Part shown: piece by piece, positions 25,154 to 34,188 of the stretch
Layout of the letters: the number at the start of each line of letters is the position of its first letter
How positions within the stretch are numbered: the first letter of the stretch is position 1
Translations under genes and position numbers: made by a program
Source of the DNA: DAOOVD01 sp035369845
GTDB lineage: Bacteria > Bacillota > Desulfotomaculia > Desulfotomaculales > Pelotomaculaceae
Reading direction: 5' to 3'
NCBI GenBank assembly: GCA_035369845.1
Contig: DAOOVD010000019.1
Coordinates: forward strand, 1 to 43,826
Length of the DNA: 43,826 bases
The notes under the pieces: model-generated
The model's database searches: none
What the model was told of the DNA's origin: nothing
The model's input: only the letters and a program-made list of their open reading frames with translations

Positions 25154-26146
25154 ATGCATGGCTGGTCGAAAATAATTACTGTACTTATTATTGTGCTTTT
25201 GTCGCCCGGTCTTCTGGCAGCGGGGTGTGCGGGTAAAGACAGCGTGGGAAAGGGTAAAGGCGGCATGCCGGAAAAAATCGTTGTTCAGGCGCCAATCGGC
25301 CCTCCGACCGCGCCGCTGTTTAAAATGGCCGCCGAGGGCCTGCCGGACGGCACCGGAATCGAACTGATCATTTACAAGTCCGACGAGGAGGCCACCACCC
25401 GCGCCGTCAAGGGAGAGGCCGATTTCACGGTAATGGCGGTCAATCTGGCGGCCAAACTGTACAATAAGGATGTCGGCATTTCTCTGGCGAATGTAACCAC
25501 CTGGGGAATTCTCTACCTGGTTTCCACGGACGGGAAGGTGAACCGGTGGGAGGACCTGAAGGGCGGCGAGCTTTACGTGGGCTCCCGCGGCTCCACCCCC
25601 GACGTGCTGACGCGCTATTTGCTGGGCAAAAGCGGGCTTAAAGAGGGGGACGTAAAGATTACCTACCTGGAATCGACCCAGATTGCCCAGATGATGATCA
25701 ACGGCCTGATAAACAACGCCGTGCTGCCCGAACCCATGCTGAGCCGGGTGTTGATGAACAACAGCCGGGCCCGGGTGGTCAGGGACTTCTATGCCGACTG
25801 GCAGCAGTTTGAGGGAAGCGGCGTCAAGCTGCCGCAGGCCGGCACGGTTGCGCGCAACGAGTTTGCAAAGGCTTACCCGGCCGCCGTGGAAAGCTTCCAG
25901 CAGGCCTACGCCCGCGCCCTGGAATGGACGGTGGCCAATCCAGCCGAAGCCGGCCGCCTGGTGGAGGAAAAATTGCAGATACCGGCGCCCGTCTTCGTAA
26001 AGAGCATGGAGCGGACCCGCCTGAATTTTGTCAGGGGGGCCGGCGCCAGGGCGGACGTAGTCACCTACCTTTCCCGGCTGGTGGAATTTTCGCCGGAAAT
26101 GATCGGAGGGAAGGTGCCTGATGAAAAATTCTTCCTTGCTGACTAG
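25154..26146 (+). CDS. ABC importer substrate-binding lipoprotein (SsuA/NMT1/NitT-TauT type)
   Basis: This is an extracytoplasmic solute-binding protein anchored as a lipoprotein: a basic start, a hydrophobic core and the lipobox LAAGC (Cys about residue 23). The mature part has the NMT1/SsuA-like layout: a first lobe with APIGPPTAPLFKMA and GEADFTVMAVNLAAKL, and a second lobe with GSRGSTPDVLTRYLLGKSGL and NGLINNAVLPEPM. ATG 25154 with AAGGAGG (25137-25143); an upstream in-frame ATG at 25085 lies inside the repeat and is rejected. 330 residues. Likely ligands of this class are sulfonates, nitrate-like ions or pyrimidine/thiamine precursors; the sequence does not decide. Its end overlaps the permease start by 26 bp. 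Confidence 0.88.
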   Translation: MHGWSKIITVLIIVLLSPGLLAAGCAGKDSVGKGKGGMPEKIVVQAPIGPPTAPLFKMAAEGLPDGTGIELIIYKSDEEATTRAVKGEADFTVMAVNLAAKLYNKDVGISLANVTTWGILYLVSTDGKVNRWEDLKGGELYVGSRGSTPDVLTRYLLGKSGLKEGDVKITYLESTQIAQMMINGLINNAVLPEPMLSRVLMNNSRARVVRDFYADWQQFEGSGVKLPQAGTVARNEFAKAYPAAVESFQQAYARALEWTVANPAEAGRLVEEKLQIPAPVFVKSMERTRLNFVRGAGARADVVTYLSRLVEFSPEMIGGKVPDEKFFLAD

Positions 26147-26873
26147 GGGCTTGCCGCCCCTTTTCGGTTTGGCCTTCTTTTTGGCGGTATGGCAGGCTGC
26201 CTCGGGTTTTTACCATCACGTTATCCTGCCGCCGCCGGGCGAGGTGGTGCGGTCCTTTTTCTCACTCGCGCTGAGCGGCCAGCTCTGGAAGCACGGCAGC
26301 CAGTCGGTCGCAAGGGGGCTGACCGGGTTTGCCCTGGCGGTTGCGGCCGGCACGCCGGTGGGGCTTTTGATCGGCCTCAACAGCATTGCCGCCGCCCTGC
26401 TCCGGCCCCTGGTCGTCGTGTTCCAGGTTACACCGCTGGTGTCCTGGCTGCTGCTGGCCATGATCTGGCTCGGTTTTTCCAGGGTTCCGGTTTTCGTTGT
26501 TTTTGTAACGACCGTCCCGCTGATAGTGATCAACACCTTCCAGGGGGTGAAAAGCATCGACCCGCAACTGCTGCAGATGGCCGCAGTCTTCCGCATAAGC
26601 AGGGCGAGGGTGGTCAGGGAGATCTACCTGCCCCAGGTGGCCCCCTATCTGATGGCCGGCGTGTCGGGCGCCCTCGGGGTGACCTGGAAGGCCGTGGCCA
26701 TGGCCGAGTTCTTGAGCGTCCAGTTCGGCATCGGGGCTGGTATGGCCGTGGCCCGCATGAACCTGGAGACCTCCGCCCTCTTTGCCTGGACCATTTTCCT
26801 GATCGGCCTCGGCCTGGCCACCGACCGGCTGCTGGCCCATTTCACCAGGCACAAACTGAGCCACTGGATGTGA
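26121..26873 (+). CDS. ABC importer permease (SsuC/TauC-like)
   Basis: This is the membrane subunit of the importer. Six hydrophobic segments lie in 250 residues. The conserved cytoplasmic coupling-loop region reads FRISRARVVREIYLPQVAPYLMAGVSGALG, close to the EAA motif. It overlaps the substrate-binding gene by 26 bp and precedes the ATPase gene by 4 bp, so translation is coupled. The family call rests on this order and loop. Confidence 0.9.
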   Translation: MKNSSLLTRGLPPLFGLAFFLAVWQAASGFYHHVILPPPGEVVRSFFSLALSGQLWKHGSQSVARGLTGFALAVAAGTPVGLLIGLNSIAAALLRPLVVVFQVTPLVSWLLLAMIWLGFSRVPVFVVFVTTVPLIVINTFQGVKSIDPQLLQMAAVFRISRARVVREIYLPQVAPYLMAGVSGALGVTWKAVAMAEFLSVQFGIGAGMAVARMNLETSALFAWTIFLIGLGLATDRLLAHFTRHKLSHWM

Positions 26874-26877
26874 CGGT

Positions 26878-27612
26878 ATGATCGGCTTTAAAGAGGTAAG
26901 CAAAACGCTGGGACTGACCAGAGTTTTTCAGAACTTTTCCCTGCAGGCCGAGACGGGCAGGATTCTCAGCGTAATCGGCCCCTCCGGGTGCGGCAAGACG
27001 ACCATGCTGCAGATGCTGGCCGGCCTGGAGCGGCCCGACGCCGGGCGGATCACTGGCGCCGGAGGCCTGCGGGTGAGCTACGTGTTCCAGGAGCCCAGGC
27101 TGCTTCCCTGGAAAACCGTGGCCCAGAACATCGACTTCGTCCTGCGGGACGTGGAGAACGGGGGCAGGCGGCGGGAGCTGATCGAGCACTACTTGAAGAT
27201 GATGGGGCTGTACGAATACCGGGACAGCTATCCCAAAGCCTTGAGCGGCGGAATGAAGCAGCGCCTGGCCCTCTGCCGGGCTTTTGCCTACCCGCACGAC
27301 CTGCTTCTTCTCGACGAGCCTTTCAAGTCCCTCGATACGCCGCTCAGGCTGGGGCTGGTGCGGCAGGTGGCCGGAATGTGGCTGGCACGGCCCAGGACGA
27401 TTGTTTTTGTCACCCACGACATTATGGAGGCCCTGCTTCTGGGGCACCGCGTCGTGGCGCTGTCCGCCAAACCCACCCGGGTGCTGGAAACGGTGGACCT
27501 TGACATTCCTCTGGAAGAGCGCAAAACCGGGAAAGCCCCCCTGCCGGAGCTGCACGACAGGCTGCTGGCCGTTCTGCAGGGCGAAAGCGGCAAACAGGTG
27601 GAGGCTCTTTGA
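26878..27612 (+). CDS. ABC importer ATP-binding protein (SsuB/TauB-like)
   Basis: This is the nucleotide-binding subunit for the importer. It has Walker A GPSGCGKTTML, Q-loop FQEPRLLPWKTV (typical of SsuB/TauB/NrtD), signature LSGGMKQRLALCRA, Walker B LLLLDEPFKSLD and H-loop FVTHDIMEALLLG. 244 residues, normal length. ATG start 4 bp after the permease stop. It closes the three-gene importer operon; the following 127 bp holds a repeat fragment before the next system. Confidence 0.9.
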   Translation: MIGFKEVSKTLGLTRVFQNFSLQAETGRILSVIGPSGCGKTTMLQMLAGLERPDAGRITGAGGLRVSYVFQEPRLLPWKTVAQNIDFVLRDVENGGRRRELIEHYLKMMGLYEYRDSYPKALSGGMKQRLALCRAFAYPHDLLLLDEPFKSLDTPLRLGLVRQVAGMWLARPRTIVFVTHDIMEALLLGHRVVALSAKPTRVLETVDLDIPLEERKTGKAPLPELHDRLLAVLQGESGKQVEAL

Positions 27613-27656
27613 CGGCCGTCTGACGGGATGACGGCGGCCGGGCACGGTAAAAAGAT

Positions 27657-27692
27657 ACAGGGCGCAGCGGACTGAGGGGCGAAAAGGGCGCG
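27657..27692. repeat. Dispersed intergenic repeat fragment F
   Basis: ACAGGGCGCA (27657-27666) and AAAAGGGCGC (27682-27691) also occur close together in copy A, with ACAGGGCGC in copy C. This is the smallest and least certain member of the family, in the gap between the two transport operons. Confidence 0.35.
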
Positions 27693-27739
27693 TGACTACA
27701 ACCGGAAGGTAAAAAAGGGAGAAGGGATGCTCTTCGGCA

Positions 27740-28450
27740 ATGGGGAAAAACGTGCTCCTGAAGTTGAACCGGGTGACAAAAACCTACGCGATGGGCGAGG
27801 TGACCGTGGAAGCCCTGAAGGAAACATCCCTGGACATTTACGAGGGGGAGTTGCTGGTCATTCTGGGGCCGAGCGGGTCGGGCAAAAGCACCCTGCTCAA
27901 TATCATCGGGGGCATAGATTTGCCTTCCGGCGGCGAGGTGCTTTTCCGGCAGGAGGACTTAAGCCGGGCGGGCGACAAACTGCTGACCGGGTACAGGCGC
28001 CGCGAGGTCGGTTTCGTATTTCAGTTCTACAACCTCATCCCCGATCTCACGGCGAAGGAAAACGTGGAACTGGCCGCGGACCTGGTGGACGGCCCGCTGC
28101 CGGCCGCCGAAGCGCTGAAGGAAGTCGGCCTGGGAGACAGGCTGGACAGCTTTCCCTCCCAGCTCAGCGGGGGTGAGCAGCAGCGGGTGGCCATTGCCAG
28201 GGCTGCGGTGAAAAACCCGCGCCTGTTGCTTTGCGACGAGCCTACCGGCGCCCTCGACCACCGCACCGGCAGGCTGATCTTGAGCCTTCTCAAAAGGATC
28301 AACCGGGAGAAGGGGAGCACGGTGGTCATCGTCACCCACAACACCGCCGTCGCCGCCATGGCCGACCGCGTCGTGCGCATGAGCAGCGGCAGGATAGCTG
28401 AGATTACTGAGAACGAAAACCCGCTGCCGCCGGAAAGGATTGAATGGTAA
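27740..28450 (+). CDS. ABC transporter ATP-binding protein (LolD/MacB/YtrE-like)
   Basis: This is the nucleotide-binding subunit of a FtsX-type export system. It has Walker A GPSGSGKSTLLNIIGG, the lineage motif VGFVFQFYNLIPDLTAKENV, signature LSGGEQQRVAIARA, Walker B LLLCDEPTGALD and H-loop IVTHNTAVAAMADRV. 236 residues, normal. The ATG is about 14 nt after the nearest GGAGAAGGG, a rather long spacing; GTG at 27752 is an alternative. Its end overlaps the permease gene by a few bases. Confidence 0.9.
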   Translation: MGKNVLLKLNRVTKTYAMGEVTVEALKETSLDIYEGELLVILGPSGSGKSTLLNIIGGIDLPSGGEVLFRQEDLSRAGDKLLTGYRRREVGFVFQFYNLIPDLTAKENVELAADLVDGPLPAAEALKEVGLGDRLDSFPSQLSGGEQQRVAIARAAVKNPRLLLCDEPTGALDHRTGRLILSLLKRINREKGSTVVIVTHNTAVAAMADRVVRMSSGRIAEITENENPLPPERIEW

Positions 28451-30828
28451 TGAACGCCCTGACCAGGAAACTGTGGCGCACCATCCGCAGCACCAGGGGG
28501 CAGTTTCTGGCGGTGGCGGCGGTTGTGGCGGCCGGCGTTGCCGTCTACATTTCAATGGCCACCGCCTACTACAATCTGGACCGTTCAAAGGAGAAATATT
28601 ACCGGGACAATAATTTTGCGGACTACTACTTCCACGTGGTCAGGGCTCCCGCCCAGGTGGCCGGGCAGATTGAAGCCCTGCCGGGGGTGATGAGGGCCGC
28701 CGGGCGCATTCAAAAAGACGTGCCCCTGCTGAGGGAGGGAAACCGGCGGGGCACCGCCCGCCTGACCGGCTTTCCGGCGCCGCCGGACGCCGGGGTGAAC
28801 CGCTTGAGCCTTGTAGCCGGGCGTTTCTTTGAAGAATATCCTCCGGGCGGAGGCATTGAAGTTTTGACCGATCCCCAGTTTTTCAGCGCAAACGGCCTTT
28901 CGCCGGGCAGCACCGTGACGGTTGCGGCCGGGGGCAGGAAGGTGGACCTGACGGTTGTGGGAGCGGCGTCGGGGCCGGAATTCATTTACAACATGAAGGA
29001 CCAGGCTTCCATCATGCCCGACCCCGGTGAATTCGGGATCATAATGATACCGCAAAGCCGGGCCGAAAAAATCTTGAATATGGACGGCCAGATAAATCAG
29101 GTGGTTTTGACCTTTTCCCCCGGGGCTGACGAAAATGAAACGGCCGGCAGGGTGAAGGCAGTTCTGGAGCCTTACGGCAACTTGACCAGCTACCCCCGCA
29201 AAAAGCAGTTGAGCAACGCCGTTTTGCAGGGTGAGCTGGACGGCCTGCGCGCCGCCGCCGTTTTCATGCCGGCCATATTTCTGGCGGCTGCCGCCGCCGT
29301 CCAGTTCGTCATTCTAAGCAGGGCGATCAAGGCGCAGCGGCTGCAGATAGGGGTGATGAAGGCCCTGGGCTACAGCAGCCGGCAGATCATGTTCAATTAC
29401 ACCGGCTACGCCCTGGCGGTGGGGCTTTGCGGCGCCGCGGCGGGCATCCTGCTGGGATTTTTGCTCGCCTCCGCCATATCGGAAGCCTATGCCATGTACT
29501 TCAATCTCCCGGAGACCATCGGCGGGGTCAACGGCAGGGCAATCGCGTCCGGCCTGGCCCTGAGCCTGGGCGTGAGCCTCGCCGCCGGTCTTTCCGCGTC
29601 GCGCGCCGTGGCGGCGGTCAACCCGGCGGAGTCGATGCGCCCGGAGCCGCCGAAGGGGAGCGGCCGCACCGTTTTTGAAAATTGCGCCTGGCTGTGGGAG
29701 AGGCTGGACGCGGCCTGGAAGATGAGCCTCAGGTCCGTCGGCCGCAAGCGGGCGCGGGCTGCCGTCACCGTCATGGGGGTGGTTTTTGCGGTCGGCTTGC
29801 TGGTAATGTCCCTGTTTACCGGCGACGCGGTTAACTACATGATGGACAGGCAGTTCAACTACGAGCAGCGCTACGACCTGCTGGTGCGGTTTACCGGCCC
29901 GGTGGGCGAGGGCGAATTGCTTGTCATCTCCCGCCTGGACGGGGTGATTAAGACAGAGCCGCTCTTTGAGCTGCCCGCCAGAATTCATTTCAACGGCCGC
30001 TCCGAGGAAGAGCTCCTTACCGGCCTGGAGCCCGGCACGACGCTCAAGACAATAGCCGGAGAGGACAACCGTCCCCTGGAAGTGCCGGACCGGGGCGTGC
30101 TGGCCGGCGAGAGAACGGCGAAAAAGCTGGGCCTGCGGGTGGGCGACCGGGTCGAGGTGGAAACCCTTCTGGAAACAGGTCCATCCCGGCGCGGTATTTT
30201 AAAGGTCGCGGGCATCAGCAGGCAGCTCGTCGGGGCGGGCTCTTTCATCTCCCTGACCCAGGCCGGTGAAATCGTCCAGGAGGGCCGGGCCGTGTCGGGA
30301 GCAATGCTGAAGGTTGAACCGGGGCTTGAGGAGCAGGTTGAAAGAGAGCTGGGCGGCATGACCGGGGTCTCATCCATCTCCAGCCCGGCCAAGGAACTGG
30401 AAAACTTCAACAAAAATCTGGAAAGCATGATTTACAGCATCTCGGTCATGGTTTTGTTTGCCGTGCTGCTGGGCTTCGCCATGGTTTACAACTCTTCGGC
30501 AATCAGCTTTACCGAGCGGAAAAGGGAGTTTGCCTCGCTGCGGGTGACCGGGTTCACCACCTCAGAGATTTCCGGGCTCTTGCTGAAGGAAAACGCCGTC
30601 CAGTCGCTGGCCGGAGTGGCGCTCGGGCTGCCTTTCGGCCGCCTGCTCGCGGAGTTGTACATCCGGTCGGTCAGCACCGATCTCTACACCATACCGATTG
30701 TTATCTACCCCCGGACATATCTTTTCTCCGTCCTGGGAGGAGTTTTCTTCATTGCGGCGGCCCACCTGCTGACGGTTAGAGGGGTGGGCAAACTGGACCT
30801 GGCCGATGTTTTAAAAGACCGGGAGTAG
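28444..30828 (+). CDS. FtsX-family ABC transporter permease (MacB/LolC-like, duplicated)
   Basis: This is the membrane subunit of the export system. Each half has one N-terminal helix, a large extracytoplasmic domain and a three-helix FtsX domain. The first helix is near residues 18-38 and the first FtsX core near 270-400 (VMKALGYSSRQIMF). The second half starts near residue 430 (RSVGRKRARAAVTVMGVVFA), and its FtsX core near 665-790 has FASLRVTGFTTSEI. The two-FtsX layout with 794 residues is typical of Gram-positive FtsX-type permeases. The ATG at 28450 (TAATG overlap) is an alternative start to 28444. Substrate unknown. Confidence 0.88.
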   Translation: MVMNALTRKLWRTIRSTRGQFLAVAAVVAAGVAVYISMATAYYNLDRSKEKYYRDNNFADYYFHVVRAPAQVAGQIEALPGVMRAAGRIQKDVPLLREGNRRGTARLTGFPAPPDAGVNRLSLVAGRFFEEYPPGGGIEVLTDPQFFSANGLSPGSTVTVAAGGRKVDLTVVGAASGPEFIYNMKDQASIMPDPGEFGIIMIPQSRAEKILNMDGQINQVVLTFSPGADENETAGRVKAVLEPYGNLTSYPRKKQLSNAVLQGELDGLRAAAVFMPAIFLAAAAAVQFVILSRAIKAQRLQIGVMKALGYSSRQIMFNYTGYALAVGLCGAAAGILLGFLLASAISEAYAMYFNLPETIGGVNGRAIASGLALSLGVSLAAGLSASRAVAAVNPAESMRPEPPKGSGRTVFENCAWLWERLDAAWKMSLRSVGRKRARAAVTVMGVVFAVGLLVMSLFTGDAVNYMMDRQFNYEQRYDLLVRFTGPVGEGELLVISRLDGVIKTEPLFELPARIHFNGRSEEELLTGLEPGTTLKTIAGEDNRPLEVPDRGVLAGERTAKKLGLRVGDRVEVETLLETGPSRRGILKVAGISRQLVGAGSFISLTQAGEIVQEGRAVSGAMLKVEPGLEEQVERELGGMTGVSSISSPAKELENFNKNLESMIYSISVMVLFAVLLGFAMVYNSSAISFTERKREFASLRVTGFTTSEISGLLLKENAVQSLAGVALGLPFGRLLAELYIRSVSTDLYTIPIVIYPRTYLFSVLGGVFFIAAAHLLTVRGVGKLDLADVLKDRE

Positions 30829-30854
30829 GCTCGTGACCTGCTCCGGCCTTTGCC

Positions 30855-30882
30855 CCGTTCAGGAAGGGGGCTTTCTGAACGG
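30855..30882 (+). repeat. Hairpin between the permease and adaptor genes
   Basis: CCGTTCAG (30855-30862) pairs with CTGAACGG (30875-30882); extending inward adds about four pairs (one G-T). No long T-run follows, so it could tune expression or protect mRNA between the two genes. Confidence 0.4.
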
Positions 30883-30914
30883 TTAAAAAGCGTTTACCGT
30901 CCGGAGGGATAAGC

Positions 30915-32084
30915 ATGAAGCGGAAAAGGAAGGTATACCTGGGAACCGGCATCGCCGCCGCCCTGGCCCTGGCGGCTCTGTTTCTGGCCGGCGGCGGGAA
31001 GGAGGTTGAAACAGTTCAGGCAAGGCGGGCGGACATAACCCGCACCGTAACGGACACCGGCTACGTCCAGGCGGCGGAGAGCTGCGATCTGCACGCCCCG
31101 CAGAGCGCCAGGGTGGCGCTGGTTCTGGTGGAAACCGGCGAGCCGGTCAAACAGGGGCAGACTCTGCTGGTTCTGGAGAACCTCGACCTCGCCGTCCAGC
31201 TCAGCGAGGTCCGGTCCGAGCTTTCGCAGGCAGCGGGCGCCGCCGCCGGGGCCCGCGCCGCCGTCGAGCGGACCCGCCTGGAGCTTGACGACGCCACGCA
31301 AAACCTGAGCCGGGTTGAGGAGCTGTTTCAGGCCGGAGCAGTTGCCCGGGCGGAGTACGACCGGGCCCGCCTGCAGGTGGAAACCCTCCGGCAAACTTTA
31401 AGCGGGCAGGAGTCCGCCCTGGACGGCGCGCTTGCGCTGCAGGCCGGCCTGGCCCGGTCGCTGGAGCAGCTTTCGGCGAAAGAGCGGCAGTTGACGGTAA
31501 AAAGCCCGCTCGACGGCACGGTGATAGACCTGCCGGTAAAACAGGAGCAGGTGCTGGCTCCCGGCGCGCTGATGGCAAGCGTGGCGGCGCCCGGCCTGCT
31601 GGAGGTCAGGGCGGATATTTTGAGCGACGACCTGGCGGAGGTCAGGGTGGGGCAAAAAGTGGTGATTGCCGCTCCCGTGCTCGGCCAAAGGACCCTGACG
31701 GGGGAAGTTAAGAAGATATATCCGCGGGCCGAGGAAAAACAGTCTGCTCTCGGCATTATCCAGCGCAGGGTGCCCGTTATTGTCGGACTTGAGGACCCGG
31801 CTAATTTAAAACCGGGTTACGAGGTAAAGGTGTCCATAGAAACCCGGAGCAGGCAGGATGTGCTCGTCCTGCCGCGGGAGGCGGTCCGCACCGCAAAAGA
31901 CGGTCAAAAGGAAGTGATGGCTGTAGTTGACGGCCGGGCGCGGCGCCGGGTTGTCCAGACCGGCCTCAGCGACCGGGAAAATGTTGAAATCGTCGACGGG
32001 CTGGCTCCCGGGGATTATGTGGTCAGGGACGGGAGTCTTGATATGGCGGAAGGGACTAAGATAAAGACTTTGGATAAACGGTAA
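30915..32084 (+). CDS. HlyD/MacA-like efflux adaptor (membrane fusion protein)
   Basis: This is the adaptor subunit for the FtsX-type exporter. An N-terminal membrane anchor (about residues 8-26) is followed by a first lipoyl half (SCDLHAPQSARVALVLVETG), a long coiled-coil hairpin (about residues 90-195, rich in Glu, Arg, Ala and Leu), a second lipoyl half (TVKSPLDGTVIDLPVKQEQVL), a beta-barrel domain, and a C-terminal domain ending near LAPGDYVVRDGSLDMAEGTKI. 389 residues. ATG with GGAGGG upstream. It is the last gene of the ATPase-permease-adaptor set. Its stop directly abuts the stop of the convergent gene. Confidence 0.88.
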   Translation: MKRKRKVYLGTGIAAALALAALFLAGGGKEVETVQARRADITRTVTDTGYVQAAESCDLHAPQSARVALVLVETGEPVKQGQTLLVLENLDLAVQLSEVRSELSQAAGAAAGARAAVERTRLELDDATQNLSRVEELFQAGAVARAEYDRARLQVETLRQTLSGQESALDGALALQAGLARSLEQLSAKERQLTVKSPLDGTVIDLPVKQEQVLAPGALMASVAAPGLLEVRADILSDDLAEVRVGQKVVIAAPVLGQRTLTGEVKKIYPRAEEKQSALGIIQRRVPVIVGLEDPANLKPGYEVKVSIETRSRQDVLVLPREAVRTAKDGQKEVMAVVDGRARRRVVQTGLSDRENVEIVDGLAPGDYVVRDGSLDMAEGTKIKTLDKR

Positions 32085-32537
32085 TCAGCTTTTGTGGATT
32101 TTTTCGTATGCCTCGGACAGCCTGTCCATCTCCTCTATCAACGGAAGCTCTTTCCTGTCGAAATAGCTGGTGGAGTGTCCCTGATAAACGCAGCCTTTCA
32201 GAAGGCTTTTTCCACGGGGGTTGTAAGGGCCGTAAATCCTGCAGTGATAGGGGCGGACCGGATATATGACGCACAGTTCCCCTTCCTGGAAGGGGCAGAA
32301 GCCCGAATCGCTTCCCCAGATGCTGATAACGGAGTTGTTTGCAAATTTTGCGAACTTGTCCATCGCACGCTCATTCTTAACGTGTCTCTTGATGTTTTCA
32401 ATTTCTATCGGATATACCTTGATTGCCGACACCGTTTTGCAGCATTCCCCGCAAATTCCGCACGACCTGCTGGAAGGACGCAATATATCGTCCAGCCTGG
32501 CGTAAAATTTTTTTAAATCTCCGAGCAGCAATTTCAT
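32085..32537 (-). CDS. YkgJ family cysteine-cluster protein
   Basis: This small protein of the YkgJ family has a set of conserved cysteines thought to bind an iron-sulfur or zinc centre: CGICGECC near residue 30, then CPFQEGELCVIYPVRPYHCRIYG and GC further on. No enzymatic role can be read. I chose the ATG of MKLLLGDLKKF because GGGGTG lies 7 nt upstream and the family begins there; a longer open frame to 32654 has no support. The stop touches the stop of the adaptor gene with no gap. 150 residues. Confidence 0.85.
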   Translation of the reverse strand: MKLLLGDLKKFYARLDDILRPSSRSCGICGECCKTVSAIKVYPIEIENIKRHVKNERAMDKFAKFANNSVISIWGSDSGFCPFQEGELCVIYPVRPYHCRIYGPYNPRGKSLLKGCVYQGHSTSYFDRKELPLIEEMDRLSEAYEKIHKS

Positions 32538-32769
32538 TGGCAGCACCCCGGCTTTTATTTTTAGATTACCATAAATGGGAATAAATTGTAACAAAAAGTT
32601 GGAATATTCTAAAAAATATTTTTCCGGACAGAAGCGGTTCACCCGGTTCCCCAAAATATGAACCGGAAAAGATATTGTAAAATCAATCAGGCAGTGTTAA
32701 CCTGTTGTTGACGCAAAACCGGGGATGGCGGGCTGCGCATTTTGCCGTTCCCCGGCGGCGCTGAGTCTT

Positions 32770-32892
32770 TTGATGCCGGCGCCGGCCGCTTTGATATAAT
32801 AATTTCAGTTGCATTTCGTCAGGTTATGCAATATTTTTTGAATTAGCAGGAATTTCGGCAGGCTTTTCCCCGGCCCCTGCGCCGGGTTTTTT
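32770..32892 (+). promoter_or_regulatory. Candidate promoter and terminator-like leader before the MFS gene
   Basis: TATAAT (32795-32800) with TTGATG (32770-32775), a spacer of 19 bp, may be a promoter. Downstream are two hairpins before the MFS start: TTGCAT/ATGCAA (32809-32831) followed by TATTTTTT, and CCCGGC/GCCGGG (32869-32886) followed by TTTTTT. The second is a convincing rho-independent terminator about 60 bp before the start codon, suggesting attenuation. Nothing else is seen in the gap from 32538. Confidence 0.45.
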
Positions 32893-32950
32893 GCATGGGA
32901 TTGCAGCCTGTTAACCGGGATCGATTTTATATATTCAAAGGGGTATCGAT

Positions 32951-34060
32951 TTGATGCAAGATACAGGAGCAGACTTATCCCGGCGTCATTTGATCGGCCT
33001 GGTGAATTTTCTCGTCAGTTTTGCCATCCAGGGGTCGATTATCTTCATCCCCCTGTTGGGCGCACAACTGGGAGCATCGGATTTTCAGGTGGGACTGATC
33101 GGATCTGTTTACGGCGCTTCTTTTCTGGCTTCCTCCCTTTTTTCAGGGTGGAAGTCGGATTACCTGGGGAGACTCCTTTTCGTCCGCTGGGGACTTTTAA
33201 TCAGCAGCGCCGCTTTTGCGGCACAGCTTCTTGCCGGCAATGTGATATTGCTGACGGTGCTGCGCGGGGCAGTCGGATTTTCTTTGGGGATTACAATTGC
33301 GGCCACTATCGCGTACGCTTTTGAGTCGGGCGTCGACATGGGCAAATACAGCTCTTACGGCTCCCTCGGGTGGATTTGCGGTGCCCTGGCGGCAGCTATT
33401 GTGGGAGAAATAAACCTTCTTTTTGTAATCAGCTTTCTGGTTTGCCTGGCTGCCTTCCTGCTCTCCCTTTTTTTTCGGGAAGTTCCGGCCCGCGATTTCT
33501 CGCGCCCGCCCAACCTTTTGCAGGTGATGCGGCGTGATTACCGCGTTTATTTTGCCGTTTTCCTGCGCCATCTGGGGGCGACTGCCGTTTGGATCATACT
33601 ACCCCTGTATTTTGCGTCAATCGGCATGAACAAGTTCTGGATAGGTTTCTTATGGGGGGTCAATTTTGCCGTCCAATTTATTGTAATGCGTCAGCTTGAG
33701 CGGTTCTCCGAGCAAAAAACGTTTGCTTTCGGACAACTGCTTTCGGTGCTCGTGTTTGTAGCGTTGGCCTGTCTCACGGTCAAGTACTTGCTTGTCGCTG
33801 TAATGGCCCTTCTCGGGGTGGCCTGGTCCTGCCTTTACGTGGGCGCCCTGCTCATCGTTCTAAAGAGCGGGGAGGAGAGGGGTACGGCGGGCGGCTTGTT
33901 CCAATCGACGCTAAACTTGTGCAACGCGGTGGGGCCCCTGCTGGGTGGTTTGATTGCCCAGGGACTGGGTTACCGGGGGGTAATACTGTTTGCGGCGGTG
34001 TTGGGTGTGGCCGGAATGCTTGCTGCCGTTCCCAGAGGCGTACAGGCCGGTCAGAATTGA
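32951..34060 (+). CDS. MFS family transporter
   Basis: This is a major facilitator superfamily membrane transporter with about 11-12 hydrophobic helices over 369 residues. The cytoplasmic loop after helix 2 reads FSGWKSDYLGRLLFVRWG, a recognisable version of the MFS loop signature (GxxxDrxGRR). The start is TTG 32951 or the ATG three bases later; AAAGGGG (32937-32943) serves either. Upstream it has a leader with two terminator-like hairpins. The substrate is unknown; drug or sugar efflux are both possible. Confidence 0.85.
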   Translation: MMQDTGADLSRRHLIGLVNFLVSFAIQGSIIFIPLLGAQLGASDFQVGLIGSVYGASFLASSLFSGWKSDYLGRLLFVRWGLLISSAAFAAQLLAGNVILLTVLRGAVGFSLGITIAATIAYAFESGVDMGKYSSYGSLGWICGALAAAIVGEINLLFVISFLVCLAAFLLSLFFREVPARDFSRPPNLLQVMRRDYRVYFAVFLRHLGATAVWIILPLYFASIGMNKFWIGFLWGVNFAVQFIVMRQLERFSEQKTFAFGQLLSVLVFVALACLTVKYLLVAVMALLGVAWSCLYVGALLIVLKSGEERGTAGGLFQSTLNLCNAVGPLLGGLIAQGLGYRGVILFAAVLGVAGMLAAVPRGVQAGQN

Positions 34061-34188
34061 TTATTGTTCATGAGTGCCGTGCAAACCGCATGTGCGGTTT
34101 GGAGACAATAAAGAAAGGCGTTGGCATTTCAAGATTGGGTGAAGGCGGTCTGGCAAAAAACTAACAAGATAAAAAAGGAGGGAGTTTT

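Noticed and set aside
34082..34101. CAAACCGC/GCGGTTTG hairpin between the MFS and trxB genes, possibly a group II intron or IS remnant
   Set aside because: The hairpin is clear but short; no further intron or IS sequence is present.
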